Shown piece after piece: positions 33,075 to 41,368 of a DNA stretch of 64,000 bases. The translations under genes and the position numbers were made by a program. Where the stretch lies: the NCBI GenBank assembly GCA_964634325.1, contig CAZWJF010000004.1:124001-188000 (forward strand). Reading direction: 5' to 3'. Positions within the stretch are counted from its first letter, which is position 1; the number at the start of each line of letters is the position of its first letter. The DNA is from JAJXWB01 sp964634325. GTDB taxonomy: Bacteria; Pseudomonadota; Alphaproteobacteria; Rhizobiales; Beijerinckiaceae. The notes under the pieces were generated by a model that had not been told where the DNA came from, made no database searches, and was given only the letters and a program-made list of their open reading frames with translations.

Positions 33075-35204
33075 ATGACACTCTGGTTGATCATTGCGGG
33101 CGGGCTTCTGTCCGTCGTTTACGGGATCATGACGATCTCGCAGCTCATGTCGGCGAGCACCGGCAATGCGCGGATGCAGGAGATCGCGGCTGCGATCGCC
33201 GAAGGCGCGCAGGCCTATCTCAACCGCCAGTACACGACGATCGCGATCGTCGGCGTCGTGATCTTCGTGGCGCTCGGCTTCCTGCTGACCTGGCCGGTCG
33301 CCATCGGCTTCCTGATCGGCGCGGTGCTGTCGGGCGCGGCCGGCTACATCGGCATGAACGTGTCGGTGCGCGCCAACGTGCGCACGGCGCAGGCGGCCTC
33401 CGAGTCGCTCGCCAAGGGCCTCGACATTTCCTTCAAGGCGGGCGCGGTCACCGGCATGCTGGTGGCGGGTCTCGCGCTGCTCGGGGTCGCCGGCTACTAC
33501 ATGGTCCTCACCATGGGCATGGGCAAAGCCACGAACGACCGCCTCGTAATCGACGCGCTGGTCGCGCTCGGCTTCGGCGCCTCGCTGATCTCGATCTTCG
33601 CGCGTCTGGGCGGCGGCATCTTCACCAAGGGCGCCGACGTCGGCGCCGACCTCGTCGGCAAGGTGGAAGCTGGCATTCCGGAAGATGATCCGCGCAACCC
33701 GGCGACGATCGCCGACAACGTCGGCGACAATGTCGGCGACTGCGCGGGCATGGCGGCCGACCTGTTCGAGACCTATGCGGTGACGGTCGTCGCCACCATG
33801 GTGCTCGGCTCGATCTTCTTCGCCGGTCAGGCGGGCCTGACGACCTCGATGGTCTATCCGCTCGCCATCTGCGCGATCTCGATCGTCGCCTCGATCATCG
33901 GCACCTATTTCGTGAAGCTCGGCGCCAATAATTCGATCATGGGCGCGCTCTACAAGGGCCTGATCGCAGCCGGCGTGCTGTCGGCGGTGGGTCTCGCGCT
34001 CGCCACCCAGTTCGTCTCGGGCTGGGGCGTGCTCGGCACGCATGGCGGGATGGAGATCACCGGCAAGGCGCTGTTCATCTGCGGCTTGATCGGTCTCGCC
34101 GTGACCGGCCTGATCGTGTGGATCACCGAGTACTACACGGGCACGGGCAAGCGTCCGGTCGTCTCGATCGCGCAGGCTTCGGTCACCGGCCACGGCACCA
34201 ACGTCATCCAGGGCCTCGCGGTCTCGCTGGAATCGACGGCGCTGCCGGCGATCGTGATCGTGGGCGGCATCATCGCCACCTACCAGCTCGCCGGCCTGTA
34301 CGGCACGGCGATCGCGGTGACGACCATGCTCGGCCTCGCCGGCATCATCGTCGCGCTCGACGCCTTCGGCCCCGTGACCGACAACGCCGGCGGCATCGCC
34401 GAAATGTCGGGCCTGCCGAAGGAAGTCCGCCAGTCCACCGACGCGCTCGACGCCGTCGGCAATACGACCAAGGCGGTCACCAAGGGTTATGCGATCGGTT
34501 CGGCGGGCCTCGGCGCGCTGGTGCTGTTCGCCGCCTATACGAACGACCTCGAAGCCTTCGCCAAGGGCGGCGCGGCCTACTTCAAGGGCATGGGCCCGGT
34601 CTCGTTCGACCTGTCCAATCCCTATGTCGTGGCCGGCCTGATCTTCGGCGGCCTGATCCCCTACCTGTTCGGCGGCGTCGCGATGACGGCCGTCGGCCGC
34701 GCGGCGGGCTCGGTGGTCGAGGAAGTGCGTCGTCAGTTCCGCGAGAAGCCGGGCATCATGGAAGGCAAGGACCGTCCTGACTACGGCCGTGCGGTGGACA
34801 TGCTGACCAAGGCGGCGATCAAGGAGATGATCATCCCCTCGCTGCTGCCGGTGCTCGCCCCGTTCGTCGCGTACTTCGGCGTGCTGGCGATCTCGGGCTC
34901 GAAGGCCTCGGCCTTTGCGGCTCTGGGCGCCATGCTGCTCGGTGTGATCGTCAACGGCCTGTTCGTCGCGATCTCGATGACCTCGGGCGGCGGCGCGTGG
35001 GATAACGCCAAGAAATCCTTCGAGGACGGCTTCGTCGACAAGGATGGCGTGAAGCACCTGAAGGGCGGCGACGCCCACAAGGCTTCGGTGACCGGCGACA
35101 CCGTCGGCGACCCCTACAAGGACACGGCGGGCCCCGCCGTCAATCCGGCGATCAAGATCACCAACATCGTGGCCCTGCTGCTGCTGGCGATCCTGGCGCA
35201 CTGA
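33075..35204 (+). CDS. hppA: K+-insensitive pyrophosphate-energised proton pump
   Basis: HppA hydrolyses pyrophosphate and pumps H+ across the inner membrane. At 709 residues with about 16 membrane helices it has the expected size. The PPi-binding motif DVGADLVGKVEAGIPEDDPRNPA and DNVGDNVGDCAGMAADLFETY are present. GNTTK with Lys466 in place of the Ala of K+-dependent enzymes assigns it to the K+-independent class. A strong terminator follows, so it is a single-gene unit after the MFS gene. Confidence 0.96.
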   Translation: MTLWLIIAGGLLSVVYGIMTISQLMSASTGNARMQEIAAAIAEGAQAYLNRQYTTIAIVGVVIFVALGFLLTWPVAIGFLIGAVLSGAAGYIGMNVSVRANVRTAQAASESLAKGLDISFKAGAVTGMLVAGLALLGVAGYYMVLTMGMGKATNDRLVIDALVALGFGASLISIFARLGGGIFTKGADVGADLVGKVEAGIPEDDPRNPATIADNVGDNVGDCAGMAADLFETYAVTVVATMVLGSIFFAGQAGLTTSMVYPLAICAISIVASIIGTYFVKLGANNSIMGALYKGLIAAGVLSAVGLALATQFVSGWGVLGTHGGMEITGKALFICGLIGLAVTGLIVWITEYYTGTGKRPVVSIAQASVTGHGTNVIQGLAVSLESTALPAIVIVGGIIATYQLAGLYGTAIAVTTMLGLAGIIVALDAFGPVTDNAGGIAEMSGLPKEVRQSTDALDAVGNTTKAVTKGYAIGSAGLGALVLFAAYTNDLEAFAKGGAAYFKGMGPVSFDLSNPYVVAGLIFGGLIPYLFGGVAMTAVGRAAGSVVEEVRRQFREKPGIMEGKDRPDYGRAVDMLTKAAIKEMIIPSLLPVLAPFVAYFGVLAISGSKASAFAALGAMLLGVIVNGLFVAISMTSGGGAWDNAKKSFEDGFVDKDGVKHLKGGDAHKASVTGDTVGDPYKDTAGPAVNPAIKITNIVALLLLAILAH

Positions 35205-35227
35205 GCGGTTTCGGCAATCAAACGCGA

Positions 35228-35254
35228 AAGGGCGGGGGCGACCCCGCCCTTTTC
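35228..35254 (+). terminator. Intrinsic terminator of hppA
   Basis: A perfect 10-bp stem AAGGGCGGGG and CCCCGCCCTT with a 4-nt loop is followed by TTTC. It starts 24 bp after the hppA stop and marks the end of that unit. Confidence 0.85.
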
Positions 35255-35291
35255 ATTGGTCGATCCTGTCTCGAACAGTAGAGAGAATGAC

Positions 35292-35504
35292 ATGGAAACC
35301 CGCGACTCGAACGGAACCGTTCTCGCCGAAGGCGACAGCGTCACCATCATCAAGGATCTGAAGGTCAAGGGCGCCTCCGCCACGCTCAAGCGGGGGACGG
35401 TCTTCAAGAACATTCGCCTCACAGACGATCCGCGCGAAATCGAATGCCGTTCGGCGCAGATCAAGGGGCTGGTGCTCAAGACCGAGTTCGTGAAGAAGGT
35501 CTGA
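35292..35504 (+). CDS. PhnA-like (YjdM C-terminal domain) protein, 70 residues
   Basis: The product is a stand-alone copy of the C-terminal domain of YjdM/PhnA: VLAEGDSVTIIKDLKVKG, KRGTVFKNIRLTDDPREIECRS and LKTEFVKKV match that family. Full-length YjdM has a preceding zinc ribbon, which is missing here. Annotations often call this alkylphosphonate utilisation protein, but the family does not act in phosphonate breakdown. I place the start at ATG 35292; an earlier ATG (35256) lies inside the terminator-proximal region and adds a poor N-terminus. Confidence 0.85.
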   Translation: METRDSNGTVLAEGDSVTIIKDLKVKGASATLKRGTVFKNIRLTDDPREIECRSAQIKGLVLKTEFVKKV

Positions 35505-35576
35505 GCTTCGTGCGTCGATTCAAGTTCTGCGCGTAAGTCGTTGTCGCAGGATTCGATTCGGCGTTGCGTTCAAGCT

Positions 35577-36632
35577 TCAATCTGACGCACGCGCCCAGAT
35601 TGCATTCGGCCGGCAGGCGCCGCCCGCGCCAAGGCCTCTCGACACGATCGCGCCGGTCAGCGTCACGCGCATGGCCTTGTCGCGCGCTTCCTCGAGCAGC
35701 TTGCGGGCTTCGGCTTGTGCGCCGCCCGCGGCGATCCGACGCCCTGCGGCGTCGTCGACCACGACGTTCGAAAAGGAGACGATGCAGGAGCGGTTGTCCG
35801 TGAGAGCCAGTCTCAACTCCTGTTCGTCGTTGTTCCACGCGACCGACTTGATGGTCGTTTCGCCGGGGCCGGCGCCGCCCGTCGAGAAATCGTCTTCGCG
35901 CGGACGCCGGCCGCGCGCCGGCGTCGTCGCCTTGGCGTTGTCCGCTTTCGTGAAGCGCGTGTAGAGCGGAAAGGCGCGGCCGCCATAGCGACCGTGGACC
36001 AGGCGCCAGCGCCCGTCTCGGAGCGCGTAGGCCGAGGTGACCCAATAGCCGTCGTCATAGGATTGCCGCACCAGGGCGGGGCCGCCGTCGCCCGCGAAAT
36101 CGACGAGTTGGTCGACGCCGGCCGCATCGAAGCTCGCGTAGCCGTCGAACGTCGTCGCGAGCGGCCGGCCGGAGCTTTCGAATGTGACTGACAGAATGTC
36201 CGTTGAAGGCGCCCAGCCGTTGCCCCGCGTTTCCGAGGCCAGGATCAGCGCCGGCGTTCGCTCGCGGCCGAGATCGGCTTGATAGAGCGTCCGGTCGCCG
36301 CCGCCGATCGCCGCCCAGACGGTCCAGGGCTTGCCGGCCTTGTCCGCGCCGGAGATGACCGCAAGGTCATATGCGTCGCCGCTGCGAATTTCGATTGCCG
36401 CTCCGCCCGCGCTGGTCTTGGTCGGCGCCGGCGTCAGTTCGACGCGCTGGAGGGGAACGCGTCGCGACATCTCCTTCGCGGTCAGGGGCATATGGCCGGT
36501 TTCAACCGCCGCGGAGGGGGCGGACGCCAACGTCGCGACAAGGAGCGCCGCGCCGGCGGTCGTGCGAGGATGTCGGGCCGGAGCCATTCCGGCCGCCGAC
36601 GCTGCCGGCGGGACGTCGAGAGGGGCGCTCAT
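35577..36632 (-). CDS. Exported protein of unknown function
   Basis: The product of up to 351 residues has a hydrophobic segment (AGAALLVATLASAPSAA) that fits a signal peptide best if translation starts at the internal ATG at 36587; the ATG at 36632 adds 15 residues. The mature part appears beta-rich, with repeated strand-turn motifs (YDLAVISGADKAGKPWTVWAAI, LYQADLGRERTPALILASE) and a disulfide candidate (NRSCIVSF and GGACRPNAIW). A low-complexity linker lies near residues 240-265. I do not recognise the family. Confidence 0.65.
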   Translation of the reverse strand: MSAPLDVPPAASAAGMAPARHPRTTAGAALLVATLASAPSAAVETGHMPLTAKEMSRRVPLQRVELTPAPTKTSAGGAAIEIRSGDAYDLAVISGADKAGKPWTVWAAIGGGDRTLYQADLGRERTPALILASETRGNGWAPSTDILSVTFESSGRPLATTFDGYASFDAAGVDQLVDFAGDGGPALVRQSYDDGYWVTSAYALRDGRWRLVHGRYGGRAFPLYTRFTKADNAKATTPARGRRPREDDFSTGGAGPGETTIKSVAWNNDEQELRLALTDNRSCIVSFSNVVVDDAAGRRIAAGGAQAEARKLLEEARDKAMRVTLTGAIVSRGLGAGGACRPNAIWARASD

Positions 36633-36754
36633 GGGTCAAGGAAAGCACGGCGCAAAACGCCGCTCTATGCGCAACCTCACACGGCGCTCGACGGGCGGCG
36701 GCAGGCCCCGCCGGTCGTTTCCGGCGAGCCTTCGCGCTTGCTCGTCGCTGCGCG

Positions 36755-37210
36755 TTACTGGAACTTCAGGAGGCCCTTGATCATGTTCTGGACGAAGCTC
36801 TCGTCGCCGCCGGCGACGGGCGTCGTGCGGGTGATGTAATCGAAGAGCTTACCGTCCTGCAGGCCGTACTGGGCGACGCGGTCGAGCCCCTTGCCCTTAA
36901 AGTAGACCGCCAGAACGCGCTGGTCGGTGACTTCCGGGGTCATGAAGGCGACTTTGCGATTGATCGTCTGGCTGACGTAGTACCAAGCGTCGCCGCCGAC
37001 GGTCGAGGTCGTGGACGGCGTGCCGAGCAACGCCAGAACCTTTTCCTTCGGCAGGCCGGGCTTGAGCTGGTTCATCGTGCCTGCGTCGGCCTGATAGCCG
37101 CGCTGGACGGTGCCGTCGTAGCCGATGCACGCGCCGAGCGGAGCCGCGAGGGCGAGTACAATCGCCAGTCGCGCCGGCGTACGAGAAAGCCGCTTAACCC
37201 CCATGGCCAT
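36755..37210 (-). CDS. bamE: Outer-membrane assembly lipoprotein BamE
   Basis: BamE is the small lipoprotein subunit of the BAM beta-barrel insertion complex. The signal sequence ends PLGAC, a lipobox with the acylated Cys at about residue 28. The following domain has LKPGLPKEKVLALLGTPSTTST and YYVSQTINRKVAFMTPEVTDQRVLAVYF, characteristic of the SmpA/OmlA fold. It is divergent from the bc1 chaperone gene, a conserved pairing in the order. The outer-membrane proteins encoded in this window are its probable clients. Confidence 0.92.
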   Translation of the reverse strand: MAMGVKRLSRTPARLAIVLALAAPLGACIGYDGTVQRGYQADAGTMNQLKPGLPKEKVLALLGTPSTTSTVGGDAWYYVSQTINRKVAFMTPEVTDQRVLAVYFKGKGLDRVAQYGLQDGKLFDYITRTTPVAGGDESFVQNMIKGLLKFQ

Positions 37211-37379
37211 TCAAATACTCCGCCGCTTCACTGTCCGGTCGTCGCATGCGCAAATCGGACGATCCGCGCACAATTTCACATTTCGCGCTTGCATCGGCGA
37301 CCGGCGATGCCTAACCCCCGAGACGGCCAAATGCAAGGTCGCCCCGCGCCGCGGCCGCACAGACTTCAGGTCAGGAGCC

Positions 37380-37916
37380 ATGATTTTCAAACTCTTCGCC
37401 CGCAAGTCCGACGTCGACGTCGTGGAGCGTCTCTATGCGGCAATCATGGCCGCGGCGCGGCGGCCGACGCTCTATCAGGGACGTTATTCCATTCCCGATA
37501 CGCTGGAGGGCCGTTTCGACGCGCTGATCCTGCATAGCTATCTCGTCAGCCGGCGGCTGGCCGCCTTGCCGGAGCCGGCGCCGCGGCTCGCGCAAGACCT
37601 CACAGACCGCGTCTTTTTCGGCTTCGACCGCGCCCTGCGCGAGATGGGCGTCGGCGATCTCGCCGTGCCCAAGCGCATGAAGAAACTCGGCGCGGACTAC
37701 GCCGGGCGTTGCGCGGCCTACGAAGCGGCGCTCGGGCAGGGCGAAGCGGCGCTGGCGGAGGCGCTGGCGCGCAACGTCTATGGAAAGGCGGAGGCGTCGG
37801 TCGCCGCGTCGCTGGCGCGCTATGTCTTGAACGCGGAGGCCGTTCTGGCGGCGACCCCATATTCGACATTCGAGCGGGGCGAGGCCCCGCTGCCCGAACC
37901 GACCGACGCGGCGTGA
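37380..37916 (+). CDS. Ubiquinol-cytochrome c chaperone family protein
   Basis: The 178-residue helical protein contains YRGRYSIPDTLEGRFD-like and RVFFGFDRALREMGVGDLAVPKRMKKLG segments, typical of the CBP3/UQCC1 family that assists cytochrome b and the bc1 complex. I place the start at the ATG at 37380 with a GGAG site 4-5 nt upstream (TCAGGAGCC); the upstream open frame is antisense to bamE. It is followed after 7 nt by a YceD-family gene, as usual. Confidence 0.88.
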   Translation: MIFKLFARKSDVDVVERLYAAIMAAARRPTLYQGRYSIPDTLEGRFDALILHSYLVSRRLAALPEPAPRLAQDLTDRVFFGFDRALREMGVGDLAVPKRMKKLGADYAGRCAAYEAALGQGEAALAEALARNVYGKAEASVAASLARYVLNAEAVLAATPYSTFERGEAPLPEPTDAA

Positions 37917-37923
37917 GTTCGTC

Positions 37924-38529
37924 ATGAGCAACAAAAGCCAAAAGGACGACCGGCTCGCCTGGTCGTATCCGCTCGCCGTCTCGGACGTGCCGCAGCAGGG
38001 GCTGGACGTCGAACTCGTCGCGAACGAGGGCCAGCGCCGCGAGCTCGCCGCGCTCAACGGCCTCGCCGGGATCGAATCGCTGGTCGCGCGCCTTCACGTG
38101 ACCCGGCGCGGACGGGAGGGGCTGCACGCGACCGGCGAAGTTCGGGCGAAAGCGACGCAAACCTGCGTCGTCAGTCTGGAGCCTTTCGAAACAAGCATTC
38201 TCGAACCCGTCGACGTCGAATTCGAGCCGGCGCCGGCGCCGAAACCCGCCCGTGAGGAGAAGAACGCCAGTCGCCGTCGCAGGGCCGAAGCCTTACGGCC
38301 GATCGAGGAGGACGAAGAGGGCATGGACGATCTCGACGCGCCCGATGCGATCGTCGACGGCAAGATCGATCTTGGCGCGCTGGCGGCCGAATTCCTGACG
38401 CTCGGCGTCGATCCCTATCCGCGCAAGCCCGGCGTCGCCTTCGAGGAGCCTGCGGACGGCGGCGCGGCCGCATCGCCGTTTGCGCGGCTGGCGGCCATCA
38501 CGCGCAAGTCCGGCGGCGGCGATGACTGA
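37924..38529 (+). CDS. YceD/DUF177 family protein
   Basis: The 201-residue protein has the DUF177 core RATGEVRAKATQTCVVSLEPFETSI-like segment with its single Cys (VTRRGREGLHATGEV precedes it) and an acidic middle part (EEDEEGMDDLDAPDA). It ends in DLGALAAEFLTLGVDPYPRKPGVAF. YceD in E. coli and plants affects 23S rRNA accumulation and is often next to rpmF and plsX. Here rpmF is absent and plsX follows after 120 bp. Confidence 0.88.
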   Translation: MSNKSQKDDRLAWSYPLAVSDVPQQGLDVELVANEGQRRELAALNGLAGIESLVARLHVTRRGREGLHATGEVRAKATQTCVVSLEPFETSILEPVDVEFEPAPAPKPAREEKNASRRRRAEALRPIEEDEEGMDDLDAPDAIVDGKIDLGALAAEFLTLGVDPYPRKPGVAFEEPADGGAAASPFARLAAITRKSGGGDD

Positions 38530-38649
38530 CGGGCGCGCTCCGATCGCGTGGATATTGCGCGTGTTCGGGGAAAACGCGCTTGCCATGGCGCGCCCAGCCG
38601 CTATGGTCCGCCGCCCCTCGCACATTGAGGGGCGCTCACGGGAGCCGCT

Positions 38650-39729
38650 GTGCCAATGACCAAAAGCGTACGGATCGCGCTCGACGCCATGGGCGGCGAT
38701 TTCGGTCCGTCGGTGGTCGTGCCCGGCGCTGCGATCGCCCGGGATCGGCGCCCCGATACGAGTTATCTCTTCGTCGGCGACGAGAAGCTGATCCGGCCGC
38801 TCCTCGACCAGCATCCGAAGCTCGCGGCGGTGTCCGAGGTCCGGCACACCGACGTCGTCGTGAAGAACGACGACAAGCCGAGCCAGGCGCTGCGCGCCGG
38901 CCGGCGCGGGTCGTCGATGTGGCTGGCGATCGAGGCCGTGAAGAAGGGCGAGGCCGATGCGGCGGTCTCGGCCGGCAACACCGGCGCGCTGATGGCCATG
39001 TCGAAGATCAGCCTGCATATGCTGCCGGGCATCGAGCGGCCGGCGCTGGCGGCGATCTGGCCGACGACGCGCGGCGAGTCGATCGTGCTCGACGTTGGCG
39101 CGAGCATCGGCGCGGACGCCGAACATCTGTTCGATCTCGCGATCATGGGCTCGGCCATGGCGCGCATCTTCTTCGACATCGACCGGCCGACTGTGGGCCT
39201 GCTGAATGTCGGCACCGAGGAAATCAAGGGGCTCGAAGAGGTCAAGGCCGCGTCGCGGCGCCTTCGCGAGGCCAATCTGCCGACGCTCGATTATCGCGGT
39301 TTCGTCGAGGGCGACGATCTCGGCAAGGGCACGGTCGACGTCGTGGTGACCGAGGGCTTTACCGGCAATATCGCGCTCAAGACCGCCGAAGGCACGGCCA
39401 AGCAGATCGCGCAGTACATGCGCGACGCCTTCAAGTCCTCGATCCTGTCGAAGCTCGGCGCGCTGATGGCCAGCGCGGCCTTCAAGGCGCTGAAGGAAAA
39501 GATCGATCCGCGGCGGGTCAACGGCGGCCTGTTTCTCGGGCTCGACGGCGTCATCATCAAGAGCCATGGCGGCATGGACGCGGTCGGCTTCGCCGGCGCG
39601 ATCGAGATCGGCTACGACATGGCCCGCCACGGACTGCTCGAAAAGATCCGCGAAACCATGCTTTTGTCCAGCGAAGGCGGCGCGGCTGCGGCCGCGCAGC
39701 CCGCGGACGACCAATCATCTCCAGGATAG
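38650..39729 (+). CDS. plsX: Phosphate acyltransferase PlsX
   Basis: PlsX makes acyl-phosphate from acyl-ACP for phospholipid synthesis. The 359-residue protein has the IALDAMGGDFGPSVVVPGA opening, SAGNTGALMAMSK and GTEEIKG. The GTG at 38650 has GGGAG 5 nt upstream; an in-frame ATG at 38656 is an alternative. fabH follows after 11 nt, the standard plsX-fabH pair. Confidence 0.95.
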   Translation: MPMTKSVRIALDAMGGDFGPSVVVPGAAIARDRRPDTSYLFVGDEKLIRPLLDQHPKLAAVSEVRHTDVVVKNDDKPSQALRAGRRGSSMWLAIEAVKKGEADAAVSAGNTGALMAMSKISLHMLPGIERPALAAIWPTTRGESIVLDVGASIGADAEHLFDLAIMGSAMARIFFDIDRPTVGLLNVGTEEIKGLEEVKAASRRLREANLPTLDYRGFVEGDDLGKGTVDVVVTEGFTGNIALKTAEGTAKQIAQYMRDAFKSSILSKLGALMASAAFKALKEKIDPRRVNGGLFLGLDGVIIKSHGGMDAVGFAGAIEIGYDMARHGLLEKIRETMLLSSEGGAAAAAQPADDQSSPG

Positions 39730-39740
39730 CGACCGAATTC

Positions 39741-40739
39741 ATGCCCCAAGGGTCCAATCAAGAAAGCGAGACACGCCTGCGCTCTGTGGTCCTGGGCGTC
39801 GGCTCCTGTTTGCCCGCAAAAGTGCTGACCAACGCCGATCTGGAGAAGATGGTCGACACGACTTCCGACTGGATCGTGCAGCGGACAGGGATTCGGCAGC
39901 GGCATATCGCTGCGGAGGGCGAAACGACGTCGACGCTGGGGACGCGCGCGGCCCAGGCGGCGCTGGCCCACGCGGGCGTGGATGCTGCGTCGATCGACCT
40001 GATCATCGTCGCGACTTCGACCCCGGACTACACCTTCCCTTCGACGGCCACGCAGATTCAGGCGGCGCTCGGGATCACCAAAGGCGTGGCCTTCGACCTG
40101 CAGGCCGTCTGCTCCGGATTCGTGTTCGCGGTCTCGACCGCAGACAAGTTCCTGCGCTCCGGCTCCCATAAACGGGCGCTGGTGATCGGCGCCGAGACCT
40201 TCTCGCGGCTGCTCGACTGGGAAGACCGGACGACCTGCGTGCTGTTTGGCGACGGCGCCGGCGCGATCGTTCTGGAAGCGCAGGAGCAGGGGCCGAACGG
40301 CCGCGGCGTGCTGTCCTCGCATCTGCGCTCGGACGGGCGTCATCGCGAAAAACTCTATGTCGACGGCGGGCCGTCGAGCACCGGAACGGTCGGGCATCTG
40401 CGAATGATCGGCAAGGACGTCTTCCGCCATGCGGTCGGGCAGGTGGCCGATGTCATGCTCGACTCCTTCGCCGAATCGGGCGTCGACGCCAAGACCCTCG
40501 ACTGGTTCGTGCCGCATCAGGCCAATGCGCGGATCATCGACGCATCGGCGGAAAAACTCGGCATCGCGCCCGAAAAGGTCGTGAAGACGGTCGATCGCCA
40601 CGGAAACACGTCGGCAGCCTCGATTCCGCTCGCGCTGGACGCGGCCGTCAAGGACGGCCGGATCAAACAGGGCGATCTCGTGATGATCGAGGCCGTCGGC
40701 GGCGGATTTACATGGGGCGCGGCGATCATTCGCTGGTGA
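39741..40739 (+). CDS. fabH: 3-oxoacyl-ACP synthase III (FabH)
   Basis: FabH starts fatty acid synthesis by condensing acetyl-CoA with malonyl-ACP. The 332-residue protein has the active-site QAVCSGF (Cys124), PHQANARI (His) and DRHGNTSAASIP (Asn). The ATG at 39741 follows plsX by 11 nt. It is followed by an unusual 19-nt palindrome directly at the stop codon. Confidence 0.95.
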   Translation: MPQGSNQESETRLRSVVLGVGSCLPAKVLTNADLEKMVDTTSDWIVQRTGIRQRHIAAEGETTSTLGTRAAQAALAHAGVDAASIDLIIVATSTPDYTFPSTATQIQAALGITKGVAFDLQAVCSGFVFAVSTADKFLRSGSHKRALVIGAETFSRLLDWEDRTTCVLFGDGAGAIVLEAQEQGPNGRGVLSSHLRSDGRHREKLYVDGGPSSTGTVGHLRMIGKDVFRHAVGQVADVMLDSFAESGVDAKTLDWFVPHQANARIIDASAEKLGIAPEKVVKTVDRHGNTSAASIPLALDAAVKDGRIKQGDLVMIEAVGGGFTWGAAIIRW

Positions 40740-40758
40740 AATCGTGATGATCACGATT
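40740..40758. repeat. 19-nt palindrome at the fabH stop
   Basis: Arms AATCGTGAT (40740-40748) and ATCACGATT (40750-40758) are perfect complements around one central G, beginning one base after the fabH stop. It may act as an operator for the next promoter or as an mRNA end hairpin; no T-run follows. Confidence 0.55.
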
Positions 40759-40779
40759 GCGTCTGACGTCGGACATGAC

Positions 40780-40809
40780 TTGATTTTCGCTTCTTCTGAC
40801 GAATAAATT
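40780..40809 (+). promoter_or_regulatory. Sigma-70-like promoter of ihfA
   Basis: TTGATT at 40780-40785 and ATAAAT/TAAATT at 40803-40809 form a -35/-10 pair with 17-18 bp spacing, in an A+T-rich stretch about 135 bp before ihfA. It would create a long leader that includes the hairpin at 40843. Confidence 0.45.
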
Positions 40810-40842
40810 AGATTCACATCGGTTCTGTCGAAGGGGCATATG

Positions 40843-40868
40843 GGGGCCCTGTCGACACGCAGGGCCCC
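40843..40868 (+). other. Strong hairpin in the ihfA leader
   Basis: GGGGCCCTG (40843-40851) and CAGGGCCCC (40860-40868) form a perfect 9-bp stem with an 8-nt loop, followed only by TT. It lies about 35 nt after the likely promoter and about 70 nt before the ihfA start. It could be a fabH terminator or a leader element of ihfA. Confidence 0.5.
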
Positions 40869-40941
40869 TTGCGTAAGCGCCGCGCTTTGCACGTGCGGCG
40901 GACGGATCGTTTTTCAGCAAATCTTTCTTTCGAGATGCGCC

Positions 40942-41307
40942 ATGGATTCCCGAGGACTCAACCCCATCGAAGCCGAAACCGCCAGCAATAGCGTTTCCCG
41001 AACGATCACCCGCGCTGATCTCGCCGACGCCGTCTATCGCGCCGTCGGCCTGTCGCGAGCGGAATCGGCGAGCATGGTCGAGACCGTGCTCGGCGAAATC
41101 GCCGATGTGATCGCCTCGGGCGAGACGGTCAAACTGTCGTCGTTCGGCTCGTTCGTCGTCCGCGCCAAGGGCGAAAGGCTCGGGCGCAATCCCAAGACCG
41201 GCGTCGAGGCGGCGATCGCGCCGCGCCGCGTGATCGTCTTCAAGGCGTCGCACGTGCTGAAGGCGCGCATCAACGGCGATTCGGTCGACGGCCTCTCCGA
41301 CCACTGA
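40942..41307 (+). CDS. ihfA: Integration host factor subunit alpha
   Basis: IhfA pairs with IhfB to bend DNA at specific sites. The 121-residue product has the HU/IHF fold, with TITRADLADAVYRAVGLSRAES near residue 20, the GETVKLSSFGSFVVRAKGERLGRNPKTG arm region and the C-terminal FKASHVLKARIN. The ATG at 40942 gives an N-terminal extension of about 15 residues beyond the family core. The fabH-ihfA-merR order is conserved in alphaproteobacteria. Confidence 0.94.
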   Translation: MDSRGLNPIEAETASNSVSRTITRADLADAVYRAVGLSRAESASMVETVLGEIADVIASGETVKLSSFGSFVVRAKGERLGRNPKTGVEAAIAPRRVIVFKASHVLKARINGDSVDGLSDH

Positions 41308-41312
41308 AAGCA

Positions 41313-41357
41313 GAGTCGATTCGGACTAGAATGTCCGCGCCGATTCGAGTCGGCGCG
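41313..41357. promoter_or_regulatory. GANTC cluster and hairpin between ihfA and the MerR gene
   Basis: Four GANTC (CcrM-type) sites occur in 39 bp: GAGTCGATTC at 41313-41322 and GATTCGAGTC at 41342-41351. The second pair lies in a hairpin with an 8-bp stem (CGCGCCGA at 41336-41343, TCGGCGCG at 41350-41357), probably the ihfA terminator. The region is 12 bp before the MerR gene start, so it could also carry its promoter. Confidence 0.55.
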
Positions 41358-41368
41358 AACGATCCGCC

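Noticed and set aside
33057..35201. A 714-codon open frame on the minus strand opposite hppA
   Set aside because: Its translation is Arg/Asp/His-rich without hydrophobic or domain character, and it mirrors hppA codon structure. Such long antisense frames are expected in G+C-rich genes with few TTA/CTA/TCA codons.
35577..35964. Plus-strand open frames (35671, 35715) opposite the exported unknown gene
   Set aside because: The minus-strand frame has a signal peptide, normal amino-acid composition and length; the plus frames are Ala/Arg/Val-rich shadows.
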